Position numbers and translations under genes: made by a program
The notes under the pieces: model-generated
Databases searched by the model: none
What the model was told of the DNA's origin: nothing
Seen by the model: the letters and a program-made list of their open reading frames with translations, nothing else
Shown here: in pieces, positions 13,074-25,535 of the stretch
How positions within the stretch are numbered: the stretch's first letter is position 1
How the letters are laid out: each line of letters opens with the position of its first letter
Assembly (NCBI RefSeq): GCF_001039355.2
Contig: NW_019773513.1
Span: forward strand, 1,413,980 to 1,477,979
From: Lingula anatina
Taxonomy: Eukaryota; Brachiopoda; Lingulata; Lingulida; Lingulidae
Length of the DNA: 64,000 nucleotides
Reading direction: 5' to 3'

Positions 13074-13670
13074 ATGACCACAGGAACAGATGAGAAGACC
13101 AGGGATAGTGAACAGCAAGAAACTTGCAGCCAAGTTAAGGTCACTCTTCAAGACAAAGAGCTCTGGTCAAAATTTAAGACATTGACCAACGAAATGATTG
13201 TCACTAAAACTGGAAGGTAACTTTAACACCCACTTGACGAATTTTTATGCTTTGTGTCTTTGCTTCCTGTAAGCATCGATAAAGTGAGAAAATCGTTCAT
13301 AAGATAGCCTTTTCGAACTGAAGTTTATATAAATATGCACATTTTGTTTTTAATTCATTATTTACAATCATTGTTTTAAAACGTGTATGTTGTTATTTTT
13401 ACAAGGCGAATGTTCCCAGTATTAAAGGTAAAAATCAGCGGACTCGATCCAGATTGCATGTATTCTCTCCTGGTCGACTTCATCCAAATGGATAAAACAC
13501 GCTGGAAATATGTGAATGGGGACTGGGTCCCTGGGGGAAAGGCTGAGGCCCCAGCTCCAGATTGTGTGTACACCCATCCAGATTCCCCAAACTTTGGGGA
13601 ACACTGGATGAAACAGCCTGTTACGTTTGACAAGATCAAACTGACTAATAAGATGAATGGTCAAGCACAG

Positions 13671-13713
<43 letters not shown>

Positions 13714-16700
13714 GCAACCGATCTCTAATGTAAATATTACTTATGATTTTATCAATACTTTATTTTCATTTAATTGAATTTATTTTGATTTATTTCATTC
13801 ATAACATATTCTTTATCCCTTATTTATAGTTCAACAATTTATTCTTCCAAACCATAACAAATTTCAAATATTTGTAATAAGAATAGAAATATTCGGACGG
13901 CCAAGTTATATCGCTTAAGTACTAATTTTGTCATTTAGAGTCTTACAATTATTTTTGAAAAAAGTATCATGATTATTTTTATTATTAAAAACTCTGATAT
14001 CAAGGGGTGTGATAATGAAATATTTCATATATGTACATTCTAAAATATTTTTGTCGATCCTTGAAGTACTTTAGTTCTTAATTTACGATCTTTTTCATAC
14101 GTCTCCAATACTTTGCCATCCTGTGATTATCTTACTTGGCGATAAGTAACGAGGACAGGGCAGGTTATCAAACAGTCCAAACACACCAAACATAATATAT
14201 GCTTTTTTAGATAAAAAACGGGAACGTTTTTTCCTTAAAGGTTTGTCATTATCGTGTAACTTTTTATTCTTTCTAAACTAACTAAGCAACTTTTTACAAA
14301 TCCAGATAATGCTGCATTCGTTGCATAAATACGAACCAAGGATTCACTTAGTGAAGGTTGGAAGTCGCAACGAAAGAAAAAGTATGTCGACATTCAGTTT
14401 CCAAGAAACGCAGTTCATAGCAGTCACAGCATATCAAAACGAAGAGGTAAATGCATATTCTTTGTTTCTTTCGAAATAATAAATACATTACGTAATCTTT
14501 CATTAAAATTTCAATTATATCTTTAAATTGATAAACGAAAAGTTTGAAAGAAAACAAAACGATGGAAAGACTCTTAAAATCATTTTCTTTGATGACATGA
14601 CAATTTTTGTGGGTAATGAATCGTTGTTTTCAAAATAAAAGGGTGGTAGCCTCCAACGAACATGACGACGTCTTTTTCCTAAAAGAAATACGATATTTAC
14701 ATTTTTAACTTGAATATATTTCCCGACTTCTCTTCATTTAAATTTTATCCATTCATTCTCTTGTAATTCAAAACAAATATATTTAGATTCATGTACTGAA
14801 CTAAATGAAAAAGCTATCATAACCATTTTCATCTTACAAAATTCAAAAATTCAAGACCCCCCCCGTAAATCTCGATTAATTGTGATCCTTTTTGCCCTTT
14901 TTATAGATCACATCATTGAAGATCAAGTATAACCCATTTGCCAAAGCCTTCCAGGATATCAAAGAAGCCGCCAAGTAAGTTGTTGGTCACTATTTCATTT
15001 CGTGTATTCGTTTCTTTATTTTTCTTGTAAGGACTTCTCCGACTTGAGATATTGCTGATAATGATCATCATATTTCTTGACTCAAGTACAAAATAAAATG
15101 GATCTCCAGCGATCAAATTTCTTTAGACAACTTCGAAATTTCCGATTCATTTGTACTTTGAATAATGGCAGACTGGATGATATTTTTTTTAATATACGTG
15201 TTAATGATATTTCACAACAGTAAAAAACGTTACATCAACGTTACAACAGCTCCACTGCATTTAATTTATGTATTAAAAACATTTGTTTTTTGGAAGCGTG
15301 TCTGTATTTAGCTGAAGGTATTGGAATCTTTTCGGGGTGGTCTGCATTTACATTCTACCTACCTGTACAGGTCTTACGGTGACCACGAACTAAAAACAGC
15401 ACATTTTGCGAATTTCTTTGCCACTTAAAATATTTGTATTTGTTGATCTAACGAGTCGTGAAATTACTTTGTAATCAGGTAAAGAGATCTTCACCATTGT
15501 GATCCTGTAAAGCACGCAAATAATGGAAACTAGTTAACGACAAACCGTAAAGCTGATTACGCGTTGATTAGCAGGTGTGCAGAGGTGTCTTAAGCTATTT
15601 GCGGGTCCTCGTTGTACGCTCATTGAGCGCTAAACATCAAAAGTTAGCCAGAGATAGCAACGCGTGACAACTTCTATACATTTGTGACTTAGATAGCGGA
15701 GGTTGTCAACAAGCGGAGAAATACCCAATTGCGCGCATTGTATCGATCGTCTTTTATGAGGTTGTATTGGGTATGGAATGTAGAAGTAATTCGTTAAAGA
15801 CTTTACCGCTTTTAAAGAAAGAGCGATATTGAAGGTATGTTTCTTGAAGAATACCGCGAAAATCGCACACGGATGCGAATTATGCGATGAGTACTGTTGT
15901 TCAATATTTAAAAAAAGCACTTATTTATTGTAACTATGTCAGTTAGAGATATGCCAAAAATATTAAATGGCCATATAACAAACTTGATATGAAAACTGAA
16001 TAAGTTAAAACTGATATAAAAATAATACCGCACGATAAATAGTCTTATGTCTGATATGGTATCAAATAAATAAAATAAAATAAATAAGATATCACATGAA
16101 ATTGAGGCGCTTGATTTTTAGATGGAAAAACGAGGATTGTTAAAATTGCCTTTTAGCTTTAATTTAAAGTTAATATTAGAATATGAAACGCAGTATTATA
16201 TTTTAACATATAATATCATTCTTTGAATTTTTCGTATTAAACGGTGTTTAGTCGTTTGAAATAAAAAAATGTAAATAAAGCACGTACTGATGTAATGATA
16301 TTAATATATGTTAGAAATACCGTGCAAAATCTTTTAAGTTTTAGGCAGAAATCAAAACAAAATTTGATTAAACGAAGAAACTTATCAAAAGTTAAATTGA
16401 TTCTTGATTTTAAATTAATTTATGCGAAAATTGTCTCACATGAATCTGGCATTGTCAGTTATTAGGAATTACGGATAATTTTAAATTTGTCTAATATGAA
16501 AAACGATATAACAATTTTATCTTCTTTATATATTCTTGCCAGATATTCAGGCTTTTAAAAGGAATTTACTGTTAGAGTCCTTTAAGTGTTTATCAGTGTT
16601 TAGTAGACGACACGGGAGACATTTGGAATTTTGTCATTAGCGAAAAACGGTCGTAGATTTTTCGAAGAATGGAAAGATTGAAATGTAAAGTTGTGTATTC

Positions 16701-17774
16701 ATGGCGCATTTTATAAACCATTATAACATTATACTACGTTTTAAACATAACATTGGTTAGATCATTCGTGGAGGCCCTTTCTCGCGAAATGACCGATTTT
16801 TTTAAAATGTATGTAAAGATTTTTTAATTTTGAACGCATGGAAATGTACAGGTGGCATTGTAACTTCATGTTATCGTGGAACCCTTCTATGAACATTTTG
16901 TAGTCTGTTTATCTTAAACCATTAAAACTTTCTTAATTCAAAGACTTACTTTTTCAGAAGTACCAATTCCTTAGATGGACAGGATAGCAACCGCCATGGT
17001 TCCCCAACACAAAACAGTAAGTAATTCTTACCGTGATTTTTAATGAAATAATGCAATGCTGTATAGCCTTCATTTAAATATGTTGCAAATCTTGTGAAGC
17101 ATATTATATGTGCCGTCAATGAACATTTAAAAACACCAAAAACGTACCTTGCAACAGACGGATTCGTTATTGGACACCGAAGAAAGTATTTTATTTTTCT
17201 GTAGAAAGTTGACAAAGGTTTAACCGTCTCTTTATGTCTCAGACATACGTTTTAAGAAATATGAAAAGTTGGTAAAGTTTCGGTGTTTATTTCCCACTTC
17301 ATAATTAATGTTTCGGATGTTTACATTTTTAGAATGATTTATGAAAACAAAATACACATATGGCTTTTTGCATAAGGTTTTGATGTTTGATGTAGATTCT
17401 TTAGTTTGACAAAGATATCTAAAGACATTGTGTATATCAAACACGTTAGACATCTTCGCGTCACGCGGTTCTTTATAGTTTTTATATTATCGTCATAAAT
17501 GGAAAGCAGGTTTTGGAGCTGCAACTTTTTTTTTATTTACCAAAAACTTCCCCACAATGGCGTTTTTGCCTCTCTCTTCGTGAAAAAAAACATAGTGATG
17601 ATACAATCAGTATCTTATGTCATAAGTTTGCTAGGGACGATTTTTTAAACAATTAGAATTCATTTGGTGCTCAAAAAGTTTATTCAGACGAGATGCATTT
17701 ATTTGATTTATAAAATACATTTTGGAATTATTTTAGTTTTCCCCTGATACAGAGGAAAAAAATGCGACGATTTA

Positions 17775-17837
<63 letters not shown>

Positions 17838-20687
17838 TTTCAATCATGTAATTTCACATTTTGTATTTTGAACTTTAATCATGGAAAAGAGAGTTACAAC
17901 GATAATAAATGTGTAATAATATATAAAATATCAAAATTAGATAAAATACAGATATGAAGAACCTTTTGACGAATAGAATTAATATACCTGCATCTGAAAC
18001 AACAACAAAAAGTTTATACTTGTTAGTTAATTGCGAATCCTTGTTGTTTAGAATGCAATGAGTGAAGTGAAAAGTTCCAGAAGAAGAAGTATAAGTCTCT
18101 GGTAGAGCTTGGACATAATAACGTAACTTTGTCCATGGTTAGAGCGAGCGTCATGAACGACCAAGACAACGGCAAAGATTCTTTGTAAGAAGTTGTAAAC
18201 AGTGAAAAGATTAAAGAATGGGTATTGTAATTTCTTGCCTGCCTTGTTTTTGTTGTGAATTTCTCTGACGCCACCCCGAAACCCAACGCTGTGTGTGTTA
18301 ACAAACAGCGATTGAAGTGGTGGCCTTCGAACGGATGGGACCAATTCTTTCGTTCACGTAGATATACAAAATATTCGCTGTTTCATTAGTGATTGGACCG
18401 TTAATTTTATGTAATAACGTAAAGTAAATTATTCCAAAATATACGCAAATATGAAGCAAATCACAGCTCTCTATTTAGACGGCTCGTATAGTCAACACCA
18501 GTATGTGCAAACCAGCGGGCTACATTCGTGGTTTATTGTTAGTATATTATTTTTGACTTTTTCCGGGGGTCCATTCCATTTTCATCTATTACAGACCGCA
18601 CAGAGTAAAGTTATACAATTGCTGTTTATTTGTGAATTTTGCGCCTTGACTTTAGTCCAGTTGTTGATTTTTCTGTATCTGGGATAAATTAACAAGATTC
18701 GTTATCCAGGAGAGACATTACGTCACACTGGTCAATAAAACATTAAAGCTTGTGACAGGCACACTGACCGTGTTTCCTAAACACACAATGGTCAGACAAA
18801 AGCGGGGGTCAATAGTAACATTTTACTTCACACACACGCTCAGTTTCCAGGTTCTGTGTTTTCCGATCATAAACCGCAACACAGTTGTTCTGTTGACCAA
18901 TTTGACTGACTTGTAGACTTAGCAATCTTTGCACAGGGCGACGAATGAACACGAATGTGTGAAGTACATAGAAAACGCACGTTCGAAACACCTGTGAAAA
19001 CTTAGTCATAACGAAGTCCGATAAAAGCTGATGGGCCGATGAAATGAATTTGCCTGCCTAAACAAATTCCCCGCCACATTTCAGGTGTGTGTACGCTGCG
19101 TCTTATCTTTCAGGGACTAAATTCGTCACGTAATCGCAAAGACTGATTAAGATAAAGTTGATTATTATTCACATCAATAGCAGGCAATTGGCGAACAGAT
19201 GTGAGAACCCTAACGCACTTATGTATGATTTGGAGGTTAAATCAAGCAGACTCTTTGGAGAAGTGAGAGAAGCAAATGTTGACGATTTCTTAATCAAATA
19301 ACGGAATGGAGAGGGTGGATCATGCAACGCGGCAACCCCGCTCTGCCTATGTCATGCTCTGCTCACCTGTGTGCCCCCTTACACCTGAACAGGAAATAAC
19401 GCTGCTGCACAAACAAAACAGTTTTCTTTCCTTTGTTTACAAAATCGCAAAGGTGATGAAGATATACAAACAGTGCAACAGATATATTCTTCATTGCATG
19501 TAAATTCAAAACTTGCTTCACACGCACTCAATTGGATTTCAGCATTGCTTAAATAGATTACCGGTATGTTTAAAAAACAAAGCTTATGAAAAACGGATTT
19601 GTAGAATTTATGTGATTCGAGATCGTGGGACCGGATTAAGTTTTATTTGGTTACTTGAGGCCTTTTTCATCTTATCGCATTGGAATTTTGATATTATGTT
19701 TATTATTTTTTATTATGATATACATGTATAATTTATTCAAAGGAAACCAAATTGTTATATTTCTAACTTCAGTTACCAGCACGTGGTCACTACCCACTTC
19801 CACAGCAGGTATCATGTCACCACCCAGAGCACACTTTCCCGCGCTGGGAATGTTAGAAGACCGTCTGCAAACTTTGCGAAATCAAAACAGATTTAGCCCC
19901 TACCAGAGGAGACCACACGCCCATGGTAAAAGAAAAATTCTTTCATAATTAATCGTGCAAGTCTTTTTTGACATTTAAATCTAAAGTCAAGCCAGAGTGA
20001 ACTGTAGATTATTTGATAAAGATAGCTTTATCCGCAATTCATAGGTGTTCAAAATTTGGGCTAGTGTTAGATTAAAAATAATATTAAGTAATTAATAAAA
20101 AATAGAAAAGAAAATTAGGACCACGTGTTACAGATATCATGTGATAAAATTATTTTTATGTGAATAGAACCAAGACGATGGTACCGATTTCTTTTGCAGG
20201 TCTTCCTACACACGTGGACCTGACTTCCAGTTCTATGCCAGTCTTCAACTTCCCTGATGCTTGGGGGTCTGCACCAACCCCAGCGGCGTGCTTCGGCCGA
20301 ACTCCCACACAGCCGCCATCACACCAGCCCTCATATCCACTGTGGGCAGCGATGGGAAACTTTTCTCCGCCATCGAACTGCGCCATGGCCCAGTACTTCC
20401 ACAACCCCCAGAACTATGCGCCCATCTCCCAGATTTCACCCGCCACTCAGGCTCTCTCAAACGCCACAGGCACTATGGACATGTCAGCGTCATCTCGCCT
20501 ACCGACTCAGAATTTAAACCCTCAGAAAATAGGTAGTCATAGTAACATGATAAAAACAACAAATTATAGCGGGCATGATGCCCAGGCAGAATGGGCGATG
20601 ACGTTTCAGGGGATCACTGCTGCAGCTGCGTCCAGCGAACCGAAGAGGCCGCTCTGGGAGACTCTACATGTCCTTCCGCAACTCTGA
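13074..20687 (+). CDS. Divergent Brachyury-subfamily T-box transcription factor
   Basis: Seven coding exons join in frame with GT/AG sites: 13074-13216, 13406-13670, 14306-14446, 14907-14974, 16961-17016, 19773-19925 and 20200-20687, giving 437 residues. The T-box spans about residues 22-206. It shows [84 protein letters not shown] and [11 protein letters not shown], the DNA-contact blocks of Brachyury rather than Tbr or Tbx2/3/4/5. It differs from highly conserved bilaterian Brachyury at normally invariant places: [12 protein letters not shown] for the LLDF..ADNHRW block, NGQAQ for NGGGQ, and a longer [17 protein letters not shown] loop. The C-terminal half is low-complexity and Pro/Ser/Thr-rich, as expected for a transactivation tail. 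The introns after the T-box are long and hold candidate regulatory islands. It acts as a nuclear DNA-binding regulator. It could be a fast-evolving Brachyury orthologue or a second paralogue; the window cannot decide. Confidence 0.85.
13676..13713 (+). repeat. (ATT)n microsatellite in T-box intron 2
   Basis: About twelve uninterrupted ATT units begin six bases after the splice donor at 13671. Length changes here could affect donor strength. Confidence 0.95.
14975..16960. other. T-box gene intron 4 with a GC-richer island
   Basis: A 2 kb intron, AT-rich except for about 15540-15740, where CpG-containing sequence and two AGGTGT half-sites occur. No alternative coding exon is visible. Confidence 0.5.
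15540..15740. promoter_or_regulatory. Candidate intronic enhancer with paired T-box half-sites
   Basis: AGGTGTGC at 15573-15580 and AGGTGTCT at 15583-15590 lie in tandem, ten bases apart. They match the AGGTGTGA half-site bound by Brachyury-type T-box proteins. The surrounding block has more G+C and CpG (GCGCGC, GAGCGC, TATCGATCG) than the rest of the intron. Autoregulation is inference. Confidence 0.3.
17017..19772. other. T-box gene intron 5
   Basis: A 2.75 kb intron containing an (AT)n run and a higher-complexity block at 18.7-19.25 kb. Short frames inside it have no family resemblance. Confidence 0.5.
17779..17834. repeat. (AT)n microsatellite
   Basis: About 27 perfect AT units, self-complementary and likely to form a hairpin. 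Confidence 0.95.
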
Positions 20688-22231
20688 CTCCGAGGTTGAC
20701 AAAATTACCGAGCTCATTTTTCATTTATTTCATAGAGATAGACTCAATATTTTAGCATAAACTAAACACAGTGATAATACTCAGGGGTATTTTTGTGATA
20801 TTTTAAAAAAAGTTTGGTAGGCTTACCTCATGCTTTAATATACTAATGATAAAACTGTGAATGGCCGGCAACTAAAGACTTCGTCGTGCAACATTTAATA
20901 GGCTTGTGGGTTTAACAAGCTCACGAGTAATTAGTTTAAAGATCTTTCATGCTTCATATGAATTTTTAGCTGACATTGAATTATCTTTCATTAAAAGTGA
21001 CAAATACCATTTCTTAAGACAGAATATAGAGCAAAAATTCTCTATTTGTACAAGAATGTATATATATATATTAAATATAACGTAAAATAGTATCAAATAT
21101 TGCAACTTTGTGGATTATGGATCGAATCGTGTCTTACATTGAAATTTTAGCAATAATCCCCAAAGGTAAACACAAATTAAAAAGAAGTGTGGTTGGCTAA
21201 TTATATTTTCTGTTCATAATAATATGGTAAGTAATAAAAACACCTACAGGGTTGCTACAGACCTACGCGTTTGAAAATGTCAGAAAGTCCTATTTCTTAT
21301 TATATTGCAATGCTATCTTTCCCAATTCAGACCATAAATACGATAAAATCCCTCAATTATAATTATAAACCTGATATATATATTTCTTTTTAAAATGTCA
21401 GAAGGACATATGCATAACGTTTAGAACTTAATTATTTCATTAGATGACAGGCCCGTAGCCCGGGGGGGGGGTTCGAAAGAAACCCCCTTTTGCCGGGAAA
21501 ACGTCCCCTCTGTGTAAAATTTTATCTAGGTACACGACGATTTCACGGTAAAAGGTCCACATTTTCAGAAAAAAGAACACCCCATTTTAAATTGTTGGCT
21601 ACGGGCTTGGATGAGAGATGGTGTAAAACATCGAATCCAAGCGAATCAAATCCAAGGTCTGGCAACGATTTGTGAGTGGGAGAAAATGGCTTATTTCTTG
21701 GGGGATATTACATTTGGCGCGAAAATCAATTAATTTGTTGAAAAACTGCATAACCTTATATAAAATTAACGTGTAGATGACGATTATGTGAGAAAGTGTT
21801 AAGGAAATGCAACAGGTGAAAATAACGCGAGCTGATAACGTACCAGCGACCTTAGCGAATATTATCTGTGCAGCTACCGCAATCTCTCATGTCTGCATTT
21901 ACATTTGGATAACTTCACAAATAAAATCAAATTTGATAAATATTAATTTCATGTCAACCCACTGAACTTTATTTGACTTATTATTTGTTATTCATTGATT
22001 GTTAAATAATAATTTCAAATTGTTCACTAAAGTTTCACACCACCAACAATATTTGAAAATGACAAAGAAAGGGTTTTTAAAGAGAACTAAAAACGGAATA
22101 TTACTTTTTTATGCAATGCAGTGTAAACGGACATGAAACTAAGTGTTGAAACTAAAGAAATGTAAATATAAATTAGATCTTTTAATTTCGCAGATTAAAG
22201 GAAATTAATGTAAAATTATAAAATGTAATAT
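20688..22231. other. T-box 3' UTR and downstream intergenic DNA
   Basis: Follows the TGA at 20685-20687. An AATAAA-like signal occurs near 21233. Apart from the MITE at 21449-21608, nothing recognisable is present. Confidence 0.4.
21449..21608. mobile_element. Small MITE with 12-bp TIRs
   Basis: AGGCCCGTAGCC at 21449-21460 is inverted as GGCTACGGGCTT at 21597-21608 (one mismatch). The interior has a G-run followed by TTCGAAAGAAACCCCC. This end sequence (a CGTAGCC core followed by G-runs) resembles short repeats known from several marine invertebrate genomes. Confidence 0.55.
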
Positions 22232-22414
22232 AAGGCAGCAAAGCTGTCAAATGTACAGACAAAAATCAGAAAATAATAATGCACAAATGCAAAGTCAACA
22301 TTACATTGTAATTATGCACAACAGGTAACACCGATGAAAATAAAAGCATAAAGCTTCAGGCTCATGACAGTTCAAGTTCACACTTGGAAAATGCCAGAAT
22401 GAGAAAATTGAAAA

Positions 22415-22453
<39 letters not shown>

Positions 22454-24471
22454 ATAAATAAAATAAATAAATAAAAATAAATTTAAAAAAATAATAATAA
22501 TGAAATAAATAAAAAAATTAAATTAAAAAAAAATAATAATAAATGCATAAATTCAAAACATGATTATCTAACAGAGCTGGTTTTCTAATTTGAGCTGTAT
22601 GTCAATCCTAAGAATCATTCTTGTAAGTTCAAAAATAATAAGTAACAGTTTTCTTTTCATAACGTTTGAGGTGGCATGGCACGAAGTAGGTTTTTTTTAT
22701 CAATGTTGATGCAATATTACATAATGATTAACTGTATAATAACCACCAATTTTTAATTATCTACTATTAATAACGTGGACATTAAGAAAACTTGATTGCC
22801 ACTGGGATTAATGCCCTTGGGAGCTCCAAGTCCCACATTGAAAATGTCAATCTGTGAAAGATAAAAATTTCACAAAAATGTGGTATAAAAAAAAAACCAA
22901 AAAAAAAAAATTAACCAATAATACAGATTTTCTAACTCAAGCTGCATTTTAGTCCTACATTTCTTTCCTGTAAGTTAAAAAAATGACATTGTTTTTCTTT
23001 AATGGTCACTGTGGAGGCAGTGCCCAAAATAGGGTTTTCTTCAATTTAATGCAATATTACATAATGCTATAAGCATAATGACCAGCAATTTTTAATAATA
23101 AAAGTATCATGAATGTTCAGAAACAATGGAAGTTCAAAGTCACACCTTGAAAATGTTGACATGTGAAAAATTAATTACTTCTAACAAAAAACTACATAAT
23201 TTCCAGAAAAGTTAACTAATTAGACAGGTTTTCCAATTGAAGCTGTATTTTAGTTGTTTGTTACTTTTCTGTAAGTTTGAGAAGAGTAAGTGACATGGTT
23301 TTCCTTTAATGGTCACTATGGAGGCAGTGTCCAAAATAGGGTTTTCTTCATTTTTGATGCAATATTACATAATGCTTAACAGCAAAATGTCCATAAATTT
23401 TTAATAATAAAATAAAAGTATTATGGACATTCAGAAAATGTGACAAGCAAAAGTCTTCAAGACCATGGAAGTCCAGAGTCACACCAAAGAGATACAAACA
23501 AGAGATAACTGTACTGAAACTTTTATTTCCATTTTCAACACCTTTTTTACATTAAACAAAATAATCACATACTGACATTTTATATGATAAACTAAGAAAA
23601 TTGCTGACATAAGAAAAATATCAATAAAACAATTTTCAATGTCCAATTTGCTCCATTCTGAGCTTCTGAACACAGTAAATGAATCTGACATACTGAAATA
23701 ATATGAGTTTATTTCCTTTTTTGACACTTTATTTCAAAATACACAATAAGTTTTACCATCATTTTTATATAATCTATTAACAATATTGTTAAGATGCAGA
23801 AAATGTCAAAAGAACACTTTTTACGCATCCAATTAGTTAAAAAATGAGACTGTTAACATGCCTAAGAATTAAATGAGGAAAAATCACTTAAATTAAAAAA
23901 AAAGGGCATAACTTCAAAACTTGAAAGATCAAGCTTATTTTTGAAATTGATCTGTATACTAGTAATATTGATCACTCCTGTGAGCTGCAAGACAATAGGC
24001 CGATCGGTTTTCCTTGAAATGTGTTATCAGTGTATCATATAAGCTGAAAAAAAACCCAGCATAACTTTTGTAAAAATGCTCCAATCAAGCTGATTATCGG
24101 TTTTCCTTGAAATGTGTTATCAGTGTTGTATATATGCTGAAAAAAGCCAAGAAAAAAAAAAAAAAAAGATAACCTTTGAAAAAATGGCCCGATCATGCTG
24201 ATTTTCAAACTTAATCAGTTCTGTAAGTTTCAAGCCAAAACGTAAAATGTTTTACCACTTATCGTGTTATCAGTGTTGCATATATGCTGGAAAAAAAAAA
24301 AAAACTTTTGAACTCGACTTGTGTATCATGAATATTAATCAGTTCTGTAAGTTTCAAGCCAAAAGGTAAAATTGTTTTCCACTTATCGTGTTATCGGTGA
24401 AAGTGTATGGCACTGTCGATAACAGACGTAGGTGACGGCTATCAGACACATCTGTGTCTGTACAGAAAAAT
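22232..24471 (+). mobile_element. Composite tandem-repeat element, copy 2 (most complete)
   Basis: The 5' end AAGGCAGCAAAGCTGTCAAA followed by TGTACAGAC (from 22232) matches, inverted, the end of the 62 kb copy. Internally there are three imperfect units of about 300-330 bp (near 22560, 22920 and 23225; each has a TTTTCTAA..GAGCTGTAT-like core, a ..GGTCACT.TGGAGGCAGTG block and AATATTACATAATG). These are followed by at least three units of the ~150 bp class (24000-24400) and the terminal hairpin (24443-24465, CAGACACATCTGTGTCTG). TGTACAGAC near the 5' end and GTCTGTACA at the 3' end form a short inverted pair. No transposase or Rep/helicase frame exists, so it would be non-autonomous. Confidence 0.65.
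22417..22448. repeat. (CA)n microsatellite inside the composite element
   Basis: About 15 CA units followed by an A-rich AATAAA-like low-complexity tract to about 22550. Confidence 0.9.
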
Positions 24472-24852
24472 GCCAAAGATTTCAATATTTCCACGCCAAA
24501 GATTTCAATATTCCACTGTTTTTTCAACACCTTGTCATGACAAACTAAAATAAAAAGCTTCCCGACTCCATTTTTTTTTTCTTTTACATAAACACTTTTA
24601 GATTTCAATATAGTCAGGGATTTTGTCTCAAATTATGTGCATCATCATTCATGTTTTTTTTTTAATGTGATTGTAGGGTTATGATTGCTTCTAAGCAAGA
24701 TATTATTACAGGTAAAGCAGATACGTTTTTCTTTTGATTATCCAATCCGACATACAAAAATATAAAATACCATTTTATCTAATCACATTCCAGACGTTCA
24801 TAACTTCTAATGCTTTAAATAAAGCTATTTTCAAATAAAGCTTATTTGCCTT

Positions 24853-24855
<3 letters not shown>

Positions 24856-24894
<39 letters not shown>

Positions 24895-24902
24895 TGTGTG
24901 TC
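24856..24902. repeat. (GT)n microsatellite
   Basis: GT repeat with one interruption, just outside composite element copy 2. Confidence 0.9.
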
Positions 24903-25535
24903 ACAATATAAAATGTGTCACACTATAAAACAAAAGTACAAAAGTTATTTACCAAAACCATTTCAAAAATATCAATTGTGAAGACCCAAAATCTCCAAAC
25001 ATATGTTACACACATACATAACACTGTCACAATAAAGTATATTTACTTGTATCCATTAAAAACCATTTAAAATAACTATAATTTTGTACTTTGTGCAGTA
25101 TGTATATATACATATGGCACTACAACATTCCCTGAGTATAAGCAATCACCACAACAGTTCTAAATGGAGAAAAAAAACTTAACTTTGCATTCCTTTAATA
25201 CATTTTACTGACATGGTTATATGTATCTATAAATTATGCATATGTAAATAATAAATCATCATAGATAAAAGCGTCATATATATAAAATCCTTAACATATT
25301 TTAAAAGACATGTGTCAAGTAATACTCTGTTTACACATTAAAAGTTTGTAATATTGCATGAGAACATTTCTGAACAAGGTTCAACCAGGTATAATTTTGA
25401 TTAACTCAGATTTTAGTTCATCATTTAACCTTTCATAAATGACCAAATTTCATCAAATATCTCAAAAATTTTGAAGGGCAAGTCAAATGTCTTCAACAAT
25501 TGTTGCAAATAAAGTTTGCTTAGCCCTAGAAAAAG
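24903..25535. other. Intergenic / 3' flank of the NTPase gene
   Basis: AT-rich sequence with no coding signal. On the minus strand it would hold the 3' UTR of the upstream NTPase gene. Confidence 0.4.

Noticed and set aside
18023-19009. Several 60-100 codon frames in T-box intron 5
   Set aside because: No family resemblance, no consistent splice context, and they overlap each other on both strands.
20156-20536. Alternative frames over the last T-box exon
   Set aside because: Only the frame continuing from exon 6 in phase 1 keeps the gene open to a stop; the others are shadows.
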